A stretch of 64,000 nucleotides of DNA from Amaurobius ferox (lineage: Eukaryota; Arthropoda; Arachnida; Araneae; Amaurobiidae), in contig OX578138.1 in assembly GCA_951213105.1 (NCBI GenBank), positions 93,340,914 through 93,404,913 on the forward strand, read 5' to 3'. Every line of letters starts with the position of its first letter. The stretch's first letter is position 1. The translations under genes and the position numbers were made by a program. Shown in pieces: positions 22,355 to 34,026 of this stretch. Under the pieces are notes generated by a model, which was not told where the DNA came from, ran no database searches, and worked only from the letters and a program-made list of their open reading frames with translations.

Positions 22355-23718
22355 TGGTTGACAATTATTGAGCTACGTACATGAAAAAAAATCTTGATAA
22401 CATATTAACCGTTGGCGAGATTCAGTAAAAACTTGGCGTTGAATGCATGGCATGTTGGGATTTATTTTGAGCATGCACACTCTTATTGTCGTTGCTGTTT
22501 ATTTTACAGGTGAAAATGTCGAAATACAGCGTTTCTGAGCGTATATCGATCGTCAAGGCCTACTTTTCTAGCAATAATAGCCCAATCGCGGCTCAAAGGA
22601 AATTCGTGACCAAGTACACGCTGAAGATAACCGGTCCAAGTGTTATAACAATCAAAATTTGATTCAAAAGTTCGAGAGAACTGGTAGTGTTTGTGATGAC
22701 GGTGTTGGCAATGTTAGTCGTCGATCAAGTGTGAAAACGCCTGAAAATATCGAGAAAACACGAAGTGTATTTCAAAATCGCCCAAGGAAATCGTTCAGAC
22801 GAGCTGCACAACAGGTCGGAATCAACCGGGAGTCTTTGCGACAAATTTTTGCTCACGACCTGCGTCTCTTTCCTTACAAACTTAAAACTCATCAGCCACT
22901 CAGCCCCATTGCCATTGAACAGCGTTTGTGTTTTGCCAACATTATTGTCGATACGATTGACAAACAAGAATTTTATGTGAATATGATTTGGTTTAGCGAC
23001 GAAGCCCACTTTCATTCGGATGGGTCCCTCAATAAGCACAATTGGCGCATTTGGGGACTGAAAATCCCCAAATCGCAATCGAGAAGTCTCTCCACCCAAA
23101 CGGGTAACTGTTTGGTATACAATGTCAAGTGGCGGAATAATCGGTGCTACATTCATTGAAGGCAAGGTGAATGCTGAAGGATATGTCAAAATTTTACAAA
23201 ATGATTTCATCCCTATTATCCAAAGTGGCCCAGATTTCGAAAAGATGTGGTTCATGTAGGACGAAGCACGGACCCATCGGACCGGTAGAGTGTTTGAAAT
23301 CCTGGAAGAGCAATTTGGAGAGCGCGTTCTGGCTTTGTGGTACCCAGAGGCCACTGGAATGGGAATCGCTTGGCGCCCCTATTCTTCTGATCTCTGATCT
23401 CAACCCATGTGACTAATTTTTGTGGGACTATATTAAATACAGAGTTTACGCAAATGACCCCAGAACCACCGCTGAGCTCAAAATTGCCATTCAGGAGGTC
23501 ATCGAAAGCATCGATGTCTCGACACTTCAGCGAGTTTTGCAGAATTTTGCTATTCGTCTGCGCCATTAATGGCAAGCATATCGAACATGGCATAAACTAA
23601 ATCCAAATATCTGTAGTTAGTTTTAAAATTTGCATAAAATTTGCATAAAATTTTCCAACTCAGTAGTTTTTGAAAATTTTTTTTTTTATTTCATATAGAC
23701 CAATAATTGTCACCCTGT
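22355..23718 (+). mobile_element. mariner-like transposon, degenerate
   Basis: The right end CCAATAATTGTCACCCTGTA matches, inverted, TGACAATTATTG at about 22360. The outer part of the left inverted repeat is not preserved. The element is about 1.36 kb, the usual mariner size, and encloses one broken transposase gene. It lies directly beside B2. Confidence 0.7.
22516..23605 (+). pseudogene. mariner-type transposase, frameshifted and with stops
   Basis: The frame opens at ATG 22516 with MSKYSVSERISIVKAYF, the N-terminal helical DNA-binding region common in arthropod mariners. It shifts by one base near 22655 and continues as LIQKFERTGSVCDD through PRKSFRRAAQQVGINRESLRQI (second helix-turn-helix). 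The first catalytic Asp is in MIWFSDEAHFH. Around 23150 the frame shifts again. The second Asp follows MWFM and a TAG stop that replaces the expected Gln codon (about 23257). The third Asp is in DLNPCD (about 23398-23415), followed by a TAA, and then FLWDYIKYRVYAND runs open to the C-terminal RLRH before a stop near 23569. All domains of a cut-and-paste DDD transposase are traceable, but the protein cannot be made. Confidence 0.85.
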
Positions 23719-24935
23719 ATAAGTAAATATTTTGTATTATTCTTGAAACATTTCTGTGTTTGCTGCTAATCGCTAGAAAACTGAGAGAGAGATTTCGAAA
23801 AACCTAGATTTGATTCCCAGTTCTGACAAAATTTTCATTTTTCATTTAAATATTTTAAAGTATTTTTCATAGAAAACAAAACTAATACTTCATAAATTGA
23901 TTTGAAAAGAGCGTGTTGGTGGATAAAGAGGTTTAGGTGCACATTTAAGGCGTTGTTTCTAAAGGTGACAATGTATGGAATATTCCTAAGACCGTCGCCT
24001 GTTTTGCTTGTATAGTGGCTAGCATACTTGGTTGAAATCACATTTCAGAGTTAAGGCCAGAAAAAAATTTCAGAACCGATGAATTAATATTTGCTATTGA
24101 AAATAGGACTACTAACCCCTCCCCTTATAATTTAAAATAAACATATGCATCATATATGCATCATATATGTGTCATGAACAATATTAGCTTTTAAAGTACT
24201 AACATTTTGCTGGTTAGAAAAGCATGTCGCTGGACTTTCCATTTCAATGAAAGCCCCGTCTCAATGTTCATACAGATTATAAAACAAACAGCAAATAATA
24301 AAATACAAAATGTAGCAACTTACCATCTATTAATGAATGCCAGAAAGGAAGATAAAAATCTGAAAATAAATATTCAATTAATAATAAGTACGTTATTTGA
24401 CAATTTTTATATTATAAAACACCAATGCAATACAATAAAACAATTTCTTTGAATTTTTGCCTTATTTTCTACAAACACCATATACTGTGTTTACTTCCTA
24501 AATACTTTTCGACCAAATCGAAAATATAAACATAATCATGAATAGAGTTTAAACGTTTTAAAGTAGTTGTCACTTGCTGATATGTCATTTGGTTTGATCA
24601 TGTATTTTTTTAGTAGCCCGTCGTCGTCTTATCCCGCGTTCCTTACATTTGATTGAGAAAGTCGAGTTGATTAACACTCCAGTTAATTTATTCTTAACGA
24701 TAAATTTAAATTGTCATTTTTTCATATGTCTCAAGAGAATTAGGAATACAACAATTGTCTCTTTTAAGATAATATAAAACACTATTGCACTACTGAAATT
24801 TTTACCAAATGTTTCATGTCCTCATAGCTCATGAACATAAAAAATAACTTCATCCCGATAACAATTTCTTAAATGTCATCTATTCAATACATTAATATCT
24901 CAAATACTTTTGAATAAAATTATAAAGCCGTATAT
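23719..24935. other. Unassigned A+T-rich DNA
   Basis: No gene or repeat assigned. An ATATGCATCATATATG near-duplicate motif lies at 24145-24172. Confidence 0.4.
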
Positions 24936-24937
24936 AC

Positions 24938-25260
24938 AAGTTTCTGAAGACGAAAAATTACCTAGATATTAAAGTATCAAAGGAACAGAACGTTTATAAA
25001 AAGTGAAAATCGTGCCGTTCCGGAAAGCAGTGAAGATTAAAAAGATAGTTAGCGCCAACTTATGATAAAACAATTTTTAAATCTTTTGTGAAGCAAGGTG
25101 GTATTTTTGACAAAAGAATACACACTTCTTTCAAGAGGAAACTTACAAAGAGATCCTTTTCAAAAACGGTACTTCATGATCAAAAAGTTTAAAAACTTTA
25201 CATTTGAAGATCCTATCATAATTATTTGGTTCTGTTTCGAAGGATTATTTTTTATTCAGT
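24938..25260 (+). repeat. Dispersed repeat G, copy 1
   Basis: Shares blocks with 30095-30400: CTGAAGACGAAAA, GTGAAGATTA(A/G)AAAGATAGTTAG, and AAACC/ATCTTTTGT(G/A)A(A/C)GCAAG followed by GTATTTTTSACAAA. It is A+T-rich and non-coding. Class unknown; no terminal repeats recognised. Confidence 0.5.
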
Positions 25261-25294
25261 TTACGTATCGTATATAGGTGTATGAAAGTTCTTT

Positions 25295-25520
25295 GGAGGT
25301 AGCATTGTCTTATTGCTTTATTTATTTGCGTTTCATTTATTTATTTATTTATTTATTTTTCATTTTGTTTTATTTATTTACCTTATTTATTTGTCATTTT
25401 CTTTTATGTATTTGCCGTATTGTTTATTTACTTATTTTTATGTTATTTATTTATTTTTATTTTTTTTACTTATTTGTTTATTTTGTTTTTGTTTTATTTA
25501 TTTGTCTTATTTACTGATGA
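25295..25520 (+). repeat. TTTATT-rich low-complexity tract
   Basis: Irregular ATTT/TTTATT repeats. The two open frames across it (rich in Phe, Leu, Tyr, Ile) are products of the repeat, not genes. Confidence 0.85.
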
Positions 25521-26161
25521 GTCTTATTCATTGAGAGATTATTAAGAAGATGTTTTAATAAAAGTTCAAATATATAATATAGATAACATTAATTTGAAGA
25601 CAGATTAGAAGATACAAACAGTACATATAGGACACTTATCACACTATATCATGATTTTATTAATAGCATGATTTGATTACATGCAGCTATCAGACATTTG
25701 GCTTGATGGCCGACAGAATACTCCACTGAGATGCTTAGCCAAGTAAACTTTATAAAATGGTGAAGATGTTTATCAGGAAGATTTTATTGGACTACTAACA
25801 CAAGGACTACTAACCAGCACATTTGAGTTGAAGTTGAATTTAATTTGATAAATTAAATAGTTCAATTACCCACCAAACAAAATGTATAAGTAGCTTGGGT
25901 TTATTTACTAATTAATTATTTTATTTTTCAAATTTTACAAGAAAAAGATTGAAACATCTGCATCTTTGTTCCAAATGATCACAATTATATCATGTTACCA
26001 TGCAGTACAAAGAGCTTGAAAAAGATTTCGATTGATACAAAGTTTGATATTGTATCCCCTATGGAAGTAAACTCCTCCCCCACTAAGTGTGGTAATAATG
26101 TGACGAACAAAATTCCGACTATTGTTCACTGAAATTACTGAAACTGAACAGTTTTGTGATC
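25521..26161. other. Unassigned DNA
   Basis: No gene or repeat assigned between the TTTATT tract and the SINE. Confidence 0.4.
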
Positions 26162-26169
26162 ATTGAGCT

Positions 26170-26420
26170 GTTGTGTGTTGTTGTGACTTATCCCCTGTGG
26201 TGAGGAGCGCTAGCACCACGTCCACTAGATCCCTGGTCCCAAGGCGAAGAGATAATATGCAGCTTCACTTTTAGTGAGGCTCCCAAAGGGCAGAATGCTG
26301 ACTTCGCCTCGACTATACAACATCCATGCCCGCTGGCGAGATTCGAACCCACAACCCGGCAATCCAGCGATCAGGGGGAAACGCATGCCCCTGACCACTC
26401 GACCACCGGATCGGCTAATT
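26170..26420 (-). mobile_element. tRNA-derived SINE, copy 2, with target duplication
   Basis: Flanked by ATTGAGCT at 26162-26169 and 26421-26428. On the minus strand the head reads GCCGATCCGGTGGTCGAGTG with an A box (GTGGTCGAGTGGTCAGG) and a B box (GGTTCGAATC), the two halves of an internal RNA polymerase III promoter. A ~170-bp body follows, ending in an AACA-type tail. A SINE makes no protein and depends on a LINE reverse transcriptase. The copy looks intact. Confidence 0.8.
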
Positions 26421-26546
26421 ATTGAGCTATAAATATCCTGTTTTATGCATGATTATTGCAAATTTTCTTCTATGCTGCCATATTCAGAGACTAAAAACAC
26501 CTTCGAATAAATCTCGAAGTTTCCGCTCGAATTAAAAATAAAAAAC

Positions 26547-27388
26547 TCTGATGTGGGCAACACATGACTTTCCTTATATAATGCAATGAATTTTTTCTTA
26601 TAGTAGATACTAATATTCTTTCCAAGATATGGAATTTTCGACAATCAGTCGTCATTTTCATTGATTTAGCGTCATTTTTATCCATTTCGCGAGATTTTCG
26701 TTAATTTGGCAACATTTCAAAAAGTCGCCACGTTGGCGAGATTCCGCCAAATTCGTCGCCAAAATCTCGCCAAGCTTTATGGACGAAAAAATAAGTTGTT
26801 CTTACAGCTGATAACTGACTATTGGCGCTCAAATACAAAAGTATTACGCAAAGTATCTTTTTTCATGAATGGAACGAGCTAGATCCACGAGAATGATGTC
26901 ACCCAATTTATCGCATGGTATTACATATGAAAAGTGAACATGTTTCTCAATAGGAAATATTTTTTTTCATTTTATATGATTTTTTATTAATTTTTTTGAA
27001 AAATGTGAAATATCTCGAGAACGGTTCATGTTAGCGTTCTAAAATTTATATCAATCGTTTTTTAATGAAAAATTACATACGAAATGTTTATTTGCGTAAC
27101 TTTATTAGTGGTTTTGATTTTTTGACGATTTTTTCACAATTTTATTCGAAAATTTAGGAGGGTTCTGAACATTCGATTACGCATAAAAACAATAGGCTTC
27201 CAGTGTTTACGGATTGTGATTTTTGTACAAAATTTGTACAACACACACACACACAGACATCACTTCAAAAATGTTTGATTCGTGATCAGGGATGCTTGAA
27301 ATGTGCTCTCCCGTCGAAAACTCGATTTCGAATTTTCGACCCCCGTCACAATACTTTCCTTATACATTATGTATATAAGGAAAGTAAA
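26547..27388 (+). mobile_element. Family B element, copy B3 (internally deleted)
   Basis: Starts TCTGATGTGGGCAACACATG and ends in the hairpin ACTTTCCTTATA...TATAAGGAAAGT. The stretch between the ...TTTTTGTACAAAATTT segment and the (CA)n tract is deleted, leaving a short CA run at 27240-27257. Other B blocks are in order. Confidence 0.75.
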
Positions 27389-27439
27389 AAATTATGACTA
27401 ATTCTGGATTTTTCGTGAACAAAACCGATTGAAAAATTT

Positions 27440-27631
27440 TATGAAAATACGTTTTTATTTGCAGTAGCTATCATGGGCGCAAAAAATCGGCCAAAGGCAG
27501 ACGGAATCACTTTAAAAGTGGTCAAAACATGTTTAAGAGGTCCTAAAACATATATTGGCATCAAAATCTCGAAGTCGAAAAATTTCGTGGAAACAATACT
27601 TTCTTGGTACTACGTATTAGAAAGTAAAAAT
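27440..27631 (+). mobile_element. Family H 3' end (hairpin-ended, related to A/B)
   Basis: Ends with CAATACTTTCTTGGTACTAC and ATTAGAAAGTAAAAA, which can form a hairpin like A and B, but the upstream sequence differs. The segment AACATGTTTAAGAGGTCCTAAAACATATATTGGC... matches the minus-strand sequence at 39590-39740. The 5' boundary is unknown. Confidence 0.5.
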
Positions 27632-27773
27632 ATTCGTGCGAGCAACAATAAATGCAAGGAGATAAGTTACATTTTAAATGGATGTAACACTGCGTAACGA
27701 TATCAGCGGTTCTCTGGAAATATTTTAGTGATAAGTAACAAAAAATAATTTTGAGCAATAACAAAGTAAAAAA

Positions 27774-28520
27774 TATGATGTGGCCAGCACATGACTTTAC
27801 CCACAGACACATTTTATTTTTTCAATAATTCATTAAATCGAGTTTAATTGCACAATGTAACAGCCATAATTACTTTAACTTATACAGAATTCGCATTTTT
27901 AATTCAATCTTAGTTTTAATTTGGTAACTGCACTTATTTTCAAAGATCGTGTAGCAAAAAGGCGAAAAAACCAAATTACCTCGAGAACTGCTACTCCTTG
28001 AATAATGAGTTTGGTCTTATTCTTTTCGACGTCAAAAATTACGTATAAAATAAGCATTCAATTGATATATTTGACCAAACTTACTCTTTTATTTTTAGAT
28101 TTACCGATTTTCTCAAATCATTTGACAAAAAAATGCAGGTTTATTTGGTTTATTGCGAAATTTAGTCTATTAATTTTTCGGCTAGAGTAGATATAGGAAA
28201 TTTTTGCTGGCCGTTTCGCAAAAGAAGGCAGGCTCTTTTTCACCGAATCGAACCAAAATCTAATCAGCACCTGGGTCACACCCAAGTGACTTACCTACCA
28301 AATTTTATGAAATCTGGTTTATTAGTTTTTGAGATATAGTGGATACAATCATTGCGTAGACAGACAGACAGACACACACACAGACGTTACGCAAAAAATA
28401 GTTTTTTCGTGTTCTAGAGGTCCCAAAACGTGTAGCTCCGTCAAAAACTCGAGTTGAGATTTTCGGAATGATTCCAATACTTACCCCATACATTACCGAG
28501 TAATGCAGGGAAAGTAAAAA
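27774..28520 (+). mobile_element. Family A element, copy A6
   Basis: Starts TATGATGTGGCCAGCACATG, a mutated family A end, and finishes with the hairpin ending TGCAGGGAAAGTAAAAA at 28520, followed at once by A7. It has a CAGACA microsatellite (28357-28383) and the TCAAAAACTCGAG block. Head-to-tail pair with A7. Confidence 0.7.
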
Positions 28521-29287
28521 TCTTATGTGTGCAGCCGATGACTTTTCCGGCAGATTCAAATTCATTTTTTTTTATTTCTTTAATTACATCAAGTTCAATC
28601 GCACAAAATAAAAATAAATTTTCATTTTTAATTCTATTTTGTTTTTATTTGGTAATTGGATATTTTTTCAAAGGTGGCGTAACAAAAATGCGAAAAACCT
28701 CAAATATCTAGAGAACGGTGTGTCCTAGAGTAATAGATTGGTCTTATTCTTTTCTTCGCAAAAAAATAAGTATAAAACAAACATTTAATTGATACATTCG
28801 AGCATATGTAGTTTTTTTTATGGCCATTTCATAAAAAAATGTCAGGTTGTTCTTTTCCGAATTGTACCAAAATCTATCTATTACCAAAGTATCCCACAAG
28901 TAACTTATTTACCAAATTTTGTAAAAATTGGTCCAATAGTTTTGTAGGCCATTTCTCAAAAGAAGGCGGGCTATTTTATCCGGAATTGTACCAATATCTA
29001 AACAGCACCAAGGTCACACACAAGTGACTTACTTACTAAATTTGATGGAATGTGGTTCATTAGCTTTTGAGTTAGTGAGGATACATAAAATGCTTGCACA
29101 GACAGACACACAGATAGACACACACACACACACGCATACACACGCACACACACGCACACACACAGACGTCGCTTTTTTCGAATTCTAGAGGTCCCAAAAC
29201 CTGCAGTTCAGTGGAAAACTCGAGTAGCGATTTTCGACACGAGTCCAATACTTTTCCTATACATTACCATGCATTGCAGGGAAAGTT
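28521..29287 (+). mobile_element. Family A element, copy A7
   Basis: Starts TCTTATGTGTGCAGCCGATG and ends at the hairpin ACTTTTCCTATACATTACCATGC/GCAGGGAAAGT near 29287. The microsatellite 29098-29166 has grown into a (CA)n-rich tract. Its 5' end is more diverged than that of A4. Confidence 0.7.
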
Positions 29288-30094
29288 AGAAGAAATTACA
29301 CTGCAAAAATAAAATGTTAAGAAATACATTACGAGGCATTACGATGCAGACATAAAATGTTAAAAAATCAAATTAAATATAAAAATGACTCACACTAGGT
29401 GAAGCCAACATATGTTATTCGGGTGCTTTGTTAACACGTGGTTTTCAGTTGACTTCTCGTTCTTACATTTTACTTTCAGAAGAATGAAATTCATACATTT
29501 TCGAAATGATTGTCTGCTCTTTATCATTTCAGTTGAGTAGCAATTTAATTTATATATTATATATCCCTTGCCAATACTAATTCAGAAATATCTCACCGTA
29601 TGTAGCGCCACCAATGACGCCGTTAGAGGATTTTCTACATTTTATTTGATTTGAAGAGGCAAAATATTGTAACCCGAGAATTTAAGAAACAACAGTATTA
29701 TTTTGTCATTCCATTCGTGCAGGAATTTATATGTTTTATATGTTATTTCTATATCTATTGCTAATAGTAATATTCTAAGAATTACGACTGATAAATATGC
29801 AAGCTGTTTGAATCATTTATACATATATAAGGATTTAATTGCATGTAATTAATTAATCACATGAAAAAGGGAAACATTTTTGTCTTTTTTTTCACAACGA
29901 TAAATTTGTTATATTACCAACGAAAGTTATCTGTAGGAATCGAATAAAAAAATATATAATTTGAAAAATACGTAATCTTCAAAATATGTTAAAATTCGGT
30001 AAAGCCCTTTAACTGAATGAATGTATTTTTTGTTTATTTTATTACAGACTGTCACCTCTAAGTACTTTAGAATCACATTGTGATAATGCATTTT
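29288..30094. other. Unassigned A+T-rich DNA
   Basis: No coding or RNA signal. A direct short repeat of the type ATTACGA(G/T)GCA lies near 29325-29350. Confidence 0.4.
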
Positions 30095-30400
30095 TAGATT
30101 ACTGAAGACGAAAATATGTATCCATATTGAAGCCTAAAAGACTCAATACGCAGACAAAATATTGAGTACCGTTATTATTGTTTTTTAGTTTTATAGAACG
30201 AAAAGAAGTGAAGATTAGAAAGATAGTTAGAATCAATTTATGGTAAAACAAATTTTAAACCTTTTGTAACGCAAGACAGTATTTTTCACAAAGGATTTCA
30301 GACTTATTTTAAAAGATAGCGCTTAAAGACACATTTTTTGAGAAAAAGACTTTGCGTTCAAGAAGCCCAAAACAACACATTTGCAGATTGTATCAGGGAT
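30095..30400 (+). repeat. Dispersed repeat G, copy 2
   Basis: See 24938-25260 for the shared blocks. The similarity fades near 30400, before the (TA)n tract. Confidence 0.5.
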
Positions 30401-30467
30401 CTTAGGTGCTATTTTAAAAATTGATATATTTTTCAGTTTTAACAAAAGCAAGTTTTTACACACACAC

Positions 30468-30469
<2 letters not shown>

Positions 30470-30514
<45 letters not shown>

Positions 30515-30541
30515 TACCTGAATATATATATATATATATAC
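30470..30541. repeat. (CA)n/(TA)n microsatellite
   Basis: A short CA run followed by two TA runs separated by AGTACCTGAA. Confidence 0.9.
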
Positions 30542-30608
30542 TCTGTTGCAAAAAAATACATGCAGCCGTGAAGAATTGAGCAACAGCTGCGAAACTCGAC
30601 ATGTATAC

Positions 30609-32268
30609 GTTATGGTGAAAGTGATTAATCGGAGATTATGCATAATCACTTATCGTCTTGGTAAGTTAGATCAATTTTACTAAATTTCTCAATTTTACCA
30701 GCGATTTTGCATACTTCCCAAACGAAGTTGATAAATTTGATAAATATGCCAGAATTTCTCACTTTTACCGGCGATTATGTGTAATTTCCAAATGAATTTG
30801 CTAAGGTTAATAACTATCGCTGAATATGGTTACGTACGTGTAAAATGATCTCCTCAATGGTGACTCTCTTGAAAACCACACGCAGAAAACACCCGTACAG
30901 AAAATCTTTCCTGTGACTTAATTCTAGGGGTACTATGCATTGATTCTTGGAAGGCGTTTCCAGATTTGGCGATGTATGCCCGATTTGGCTGTGTTTCGCC
31001 ACTTTGCCGAATTTTCGAACGTTCGTAAAACACCTCAAAATAACGAATATTCTACGAAATATGAGAAATTTCTAGAAGTTTCTATAGTAAGTCTATAAAA
31101 CGAGCCATAACTCTGTTGAAACGGAGTTAACGTGATATACGATATACATTGAAATGTGACAAACCTCAGTTTTTTTTTAGAATATTATTTGCTGTTTAGT
31201 GAAATTAGTGGAGTATTTTATTGCTGTTGTGCTGTACTTGACAGTTGTAAGATTAAGTTACAAGATAAGATCTTGTAAGATCGTTATCGAGCTGTTTCGC
31301 TGTATATTTCTCCTGTTTACGCTGTATTTGTGAATAAACATGGTAATTATCCAGAAATTTGTACTCATTCTTGTATCCTGATTGTACGTTCACGATTCCG
31401 GAGAATACGTTTAAAAAATTATGTTCCAGTCACTGTCATATACACTTGTTAAGTATCCAGAAACCCCACGCCTGACACCAATTTGTTAAGAAGCGTTCTC
31501 TATAATCGTGGGTGTACGCTCAAAATGAGGCCAATTTTCTAGATAACTAACACGTGTATTCACAAGTACAGAGTGAACAGGAACAATATACAGTAAAACT
31601 GCTCGATAATTATCTCACAAGGTCACTCAACTAGAGTTAGGTGCAGTAAAACAGCAATTAAATGCTCCACTAATTTCATAAAATAGCCGATAATATTCTC
31701 AAAACACTGACGTATGTCTCAGTTTAATGTAGCTTGTAATCGCGTCAACTCCGATCCAACTGAGGGATGACTCCTTTTAAAGACTGTCTTTAGAAACTTC
31801 TAGAAATCTCTCATATATAGTAGAATACTCATTTTTTCGATGTTTTTCTCGGACCTTCAAAAAGTCGCCAAATGTCGCCAAATTGTGGATAAATCGCCAT
31901 ATCTGACAACCCCCTCCGAACTTCAGCACATGGTAACCTTAGATTCCCTTCATAGGAAGGCTTTCCTGTGCGGTGTGTTTTCTCCGTCTGGTTTTTGAAA
32001 GCGACTCCATGCTTTATCAAATGCATTATTTGTCAAATTTACCATACAAAACTAGCGATTACGCATAATGTCCGGTAAATTTGATTAATTAAGTACGATT
32101 TATCATATTTACTACTACAAACTGGCTAGTATGCATAACCATCGGTAAATATGATTAATTCACAATATATGAAAATACACATTTCTCAAACTTATCAAAA
32201 TGATTGGTGATTATGCATAATTACCGGCGATTATGCATAACCACCGGATTTATCACTTTTACTGTAAC
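30609..32268. mobile_element. 1.66-kb foldback with two opposed LTR-like segments
   Basis: The two halves are inverted copies over nearly their whole length. The outer ends are GTTATGGTGAAAGTGATTAA and the inverse of GTTACAGTAAAAGTGATAAA. Both contain GGCGATTATGCATAATC-type small palindromes, then a TTTGGCGA-rich zone and an AATTTCTAGAAGTTTCTA block (31069 plus; 31800 minus). The inner part of each half looks like an LTR. On the minus strand 31908-31484 starts TG, ends TTAACA and is followed by TGGTGTCAGGCGTGGGG (31480-31464), a primer-binding-site form. So a Gypsy-like LTR with part of its leader seems to have become an inverted repeat. No retroelement protein is present. Confidence 0.6.
31484..31908 (-). 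repeat. LTR-like segment (retrotransposon, probably Gypsy-like)
   Basis: A 425-bp minus-strand segment starts TGTCAGATATGGCG and ends CTTCTTAACA. AAT and then TGGTGTCAGGCGTGGGG follow, the place and form of a tRNA primer-binding site. An inverted, more diverged counterpart lies at about 30957-31420 on the plus strand. The superfamily is a guess from the LTR and primer-site style. Confidence 0.5.
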
Positions 32269-32329
32269 ATATATATTGTTTGAAGAGTTATGCAGATGAT
32301 TAAAATTAGAGAGCAACAAAAAAGTTTTA

Positions 32330-33480
32330 TTAAGACATGGTGACAATAATCAGATGATATTTTAGTAAGTCGTAAGTCCTCCCCTGGCAGCTTAACAAGC
32401 CGGCCTTACGGTGCAGCATAGAGTCAATTATGTTGCTTATGGCCCTCTGCAGAAGTTTCTACCACAAATGTTGTAACTGCCCGGATAATTCGGTGGTATT
32501 CTCAGAAGGCTGCAATTGCCCTTAATGCATGCCACAGGCGCGTGTTCTATTGGTGATATTTCTGGGGAGTTGGATGATCATTGGAGGGTATTAAGTCCTT
32601 GAAGACATTGTTGAAGAAGATGTGCATTATGGCATTATGTGGTTGACAACATAGGCAAATAAATTAGCTGAATATCGTCTAAGTACAAGCGAGCCACCAG
32701 ATTGGCTTGCAGCACAACTAGAGGAGATCGGCTGTTCTACGAAATATCACTCCAGACGGCCACACCAAGTGTGATGGTCGTCTGCCGCTGGAATAAATGG
32801 GGGATCTGGACTCTGGCCAGTGCATCTCTCCACACTCATCATCACTGAGAGAGGAGGGGAATTCGTCGCTAAACACAACATGCCTCCAACCGGACACTAT
32901 CCAGTTTGACATAACTCGGCACCAAGAAGACGGCTCTGTCTATGTTGAGAGGAACAATAAAACATCTTAATGGACTCGACACCCTATTTATCCTCTGCCA
33001 GTTGTCTCCGAATAATATACATTGATACAGAATGTATAGAGAATGGCAAATGCCTTTGAATGGCTTATAGTGACGCCGTTGGTGTGAATGTGGCTCCTCT
33101 CCTGACTGCACGATCCTCTCGAGCAGTTGTCTGTTTTGGGCACCCTGAACCTCTGCAACGATTACATGTGACTTCTCTGATCCACTGTTGCCCACACCAA
33201 GCAACTACTATCTCATCGACGAAAATAGCAACTGATACGTCAGTTGGACCAACCAGCTTTCCTTAGGCCTATGATGCGACATTTTGAGTGAGAATTGTTT
33301 GAAGTGCCGTTGAATATGTGCCAAAGGCATCTTTGTACAAAACTTACAGTATCAAAGAAGGAAATCCAGTTCCAATTGCCCAATATAAGAACACCGGTAA
33401 TTTTAAATGCTGTACGGTGCATCGTTCTCATGCGCAATGCATGAGTCCTATAACACCATTAGAGCTGACAGTTTGTATAA
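32330..33480 (-). pseudogene. Tc1-like transposase remnant, heavily degraded
   Basis: Translated on the minus strand, several frames give parts of a Tc1 transposase in the right order. An N-terminal region lies at 33240-33440. A linker HVIVAEVQGAQNRQLLERIV lies near 33120-33190. The first catalytic Asp is in WRHVVFSDE (32870-32895). A C-terminal region near 32330-32560 contains IIDSMLHRKAGLLSCQGR, close to the usual Tc1 ending. Many stops and frameshifts separate the parts, and the second and third catalytic motifs are not clean. No inverted repeats with TA duplication were found. Confidence 0.65.
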
Positions 33481-34026
33481 TTGGGTGCATTCATTTCTTG
33501 TAAATAGAGAGTCAAAAATATTTTCAAACCCTCCGGAAACCATACTCCCGCAGGTTACCAAACATGGCTAAATCTTTGCACACTTATAATATCGACAAAA
33601 TACAACAACGCCGAATGTTTGCACACAAGTGTAGTATCGATAACGGGATAGAAATCAACTGAGCCAACTTTCGATTAGAACGACCGTTTTTGACCCTAAA
33701 CTCAATATCTTTTAAATCAATATTAAACTTATTAAAAATAAAGTTGCAATCTATTTTTAAGAGTGTTAGATTATGTGTCTTTAATAGGCTAAATACTAGT
33801 CCAGAAATAAAATTAGTTGATGTTTAAAGGTGAAATATTATTTCGAAATTTTTAGTGAGTGGGTGCAATAGCCTTCTGTATAATGTATTTATTTTTTCAA
33901 TTTATTTATTCAGTTTATGTGGCAATTACAGATGAAATCCAGTTACAGTAACCACACAAACATAAAAGAATGGAGCATGAAATGCAAGAATACTAAGTAG
34001 ATACACGACAAGTGCATTGAAACGGT
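33481..34026. other. Unassigned DNA
   Basis: No gene or repeat assigned between the Tc1 remnant and B4. Confidence 0.4.

Noticed and set aside
25278..25534. Two hydrophobic frames resembling membrane proteins
   Set aside because: They come from TTTATT low-complexity sequence; composition explains them fully.
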